DNA of 64,000 nt. Source: Ignavibacteriota bacterium. GTDB taxonomy: Bacteria; Bacteroidota; Ignavibacteria; UBA10030. The position numbers were made by a program, and so were the translations under genes. Positions within the stretch are counted from its first letter, which is position 1; each line of letters opens with the position of its first letter. The DNA lies in contig PMZI01000026.1 of NCBI GenBank assembly GCA_003170475.1, forward strand, positions 189,173 to 253,172, read 5' to 3'. The notes beneath the pieces are model-generated. The model saw only the letters and a program-made list of their open reading frames with translations, was not told the DNA's origin and searched no databases. Positions 63,246 through 64,000 of the stretch are shown here, in pieces.

Positions 63246-64000
63246 ATGAGAACAAATAGATCATTGTCGAGTATCACCGCTGCGCTCCTCTTGCTGGTCG
63301 CTTCAGTCCTGACCTCGTGCAGCGATCTTAAAACGACTCTGCCACCTGCGACATCCAATAATCTGCAGGTGCACGACGATAACTGGGATAACAATGCCGC
63401 CTCGGCCTCCTTTCACGGAGCCTATCTCAAATCGATCGGCTGGCAGACGAGTGAATGCAAGACGTGCCACGGATCGACGTATACAGGCGGAACGAGCGGA
63501 AAATCGTGCTTCAAGTGTCACGCATCCTATCCGCACGTTTCGGGATTCTCCACGGGGACGACGCACGGCACATACCTTTACAATCTGAACTATCCGCTGT
63601 CGTCGTGCCAGACATGTCATGGGACTGCGTACGCAGGTGGAACCATCGCGAATGTGACCTGCATGCGCTCAGGTTGTCATGTCGATGCTACGAACACGCC
63701 TCGATCGCCAGAATCCTGCAACACCTGTCACGGTGATTTCACAGCTGCAGCGAGCAATTTCCTGGCCAGCGCCCCGCCGAAGAGCGTCACCGGCGCAACG
63801 GCAACAAGTGTTCGAGGGGTCGGTGCTCACCAGAAACACCTGGCCACAAACGCCATGGGTGTCGCAGTGAAATGCCAGGAGTGCCATGCAGTCCCGGCTC
63901 AAGTTTCCTCCGCCGGACACCTTGGGACATTGCCAGCTGAAGTGGTGTTCAATGACAAACTTGCTCCATTGCCTACGGGCAGCGGGACTCTGGTTCCGAA
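63246..64000 (+). CDS. Multiheme cytochrome lipoprotein (5' part, cut by window end)
   Basis: The frame starts at ATG 63246, 11 bases after the preceding stop, and stays open to the window edge (251 codons). The signal peptide ends in a lipobox (SVLTSC), so it is a lipoprotein, probably at the outer membrane. Visible heme motifs: CKTCH, CFKCH, CQTCH, CMRSGCH (CX4CH), CNTCH, CQECH. The CX4CH form together with paired C..CXXCH units and HGxY/YxGG segments (CHGSTYTGGTSG, CHGTAYAGGTI) is the pattern of the Geobacter CxxxxCH/CxxCH repeat family seen in OmcB-like proteins. It would be the outward-facing cytochrome of the conduit. Not in the supplied frame list because it lacks a stop. Confidence 0.9.
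   Translation, partial: MRTNRSLSSITAALLLLVASVLTSCSDLKTTLPPATSNNLQVHDDNWDNNAASASFHGAYLKSIGWQTSECKTCHGSTYTGGTSGKSCFKCHASYPHVSGFSTGTTHGTYLYNLNYPLSSCQTCHGTAYAGGTIANVTCMRSGCHVDATNTPRSPESCNTCHGDFTAAASNFLASAPPKSVTGATATSVRGVGAHQKHLATNAMGVAVKCQECHAVPAQVSSAGHLGTLPAEVVFNDKLAPLPTGSGTLVP

Noticed and set aside
45299-64000. Nitrite or hydroxylamine reductase system
   Set aside because: No CXXCK active-site heme motif of NrfA and no Tyr-crosslinked hydroxylamine oxidoreductase pattern was seen; cytochrome c554 alone is not enough to claim nitrogen chemistry.
1-64000. CRISPR arrays, tRNA or rRNA genes, insertion sequences, prophage
   Set aside because: No regular spaced repeats, no cloverleaf or rRNA-like stretch and no transposase, integrase or phage structural gene could be recognised in any frame.

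Overview
The window reads as a chromosomal segment of an anaerobic or facultative bacterium of the FCB superphylum (Ignavibacteriota / Chlorobiota-like or a neighbouring lineage). A large secreted cytochrome ends in a type IX secretion (T9SS) tail with the YPNPFNP motif that is common in that group. Most genes carry good Shine-Dalgarno sites, and the recognisable promoters are TTGACA-N17-TATAAT-like or -24/-12 (sigma-54). This argues against classical Bacteroidia, which use other promoter and initiation signals. I see no tRNA, rRNA, CRISPR array, insertion sequence or phage gene.

Layout. 1-8.7 kb: glycan use and corrinoid-dependent methyl transfer. It holds the end of a GH3 glucosidase, a Tat-exported GH78 rhamnosidase-like protein, two zinc-site URO-D methyltransferases, a D-lyxose-isomerase-like cupin, ribokinase, a corrinoid reactivation protein and a corrinoid-binding protein. 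9-17 kb: a lipid kinase, a four-gene pseudopilin-like cluster with two sigma-54-like elements, and two histidine kinases. 17-28.7 kb: FKBP isomerase, trpB2 behind a textbook Trp attenuator, a tandem GH172 pair, an RsbRD-like domain protein, a DMT transporter, M28 and M1 peptidases, thioredoxin and a class V aminotransferase. 28.7-40.2 kb: a ribbon-helix-helix/SPFH operon with an 11-bp-repeat operator, two ECF sigma/anti-sigma loci with envelope proteins (DUF4097, VWA, DUF4139) and a PDZ protein. 40.3-44.6 kb: a PAS histidine kinase, an NtrC-type sigma-54 activator, a standalone Fis-type DNA-binding protein behind tandem sigma-54 promoters, a small membrane protein and a MarR regulator.

45-64 kb is the most striking part. 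It is an almost unbroken run of multiheme cytochromes: 80 canonical CXXCH motifs plus CxCH, CX3CH and CX4CH variants in eight proteins. In order they are a T9SS-exported octaheme protein; a 13-heme/cytochrome b fusion resembling Geobacter CbcL; a 19-heme protein with a separate cytochrome b; a seven-heme NapC-type protein resembling ImcH; a Rieske/cytochrome b/11-heme unit; a cytochrome c554; a small membrane protein; and a beta-barrel porin, a 14-heme cytochrome and a multiheme lipoprotein cut by the window edge. Read together, this is a candidate complete path for electrons from the quinone pool across both membranes to the cell surface. A near-consensus sigma-54 promoter lies in front of the main operon, and an NtrC-type activator is encoded 8 kb upstream. 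The functional reading of this cluster is inference from domain content and order; the motifs themselves are directly visible.
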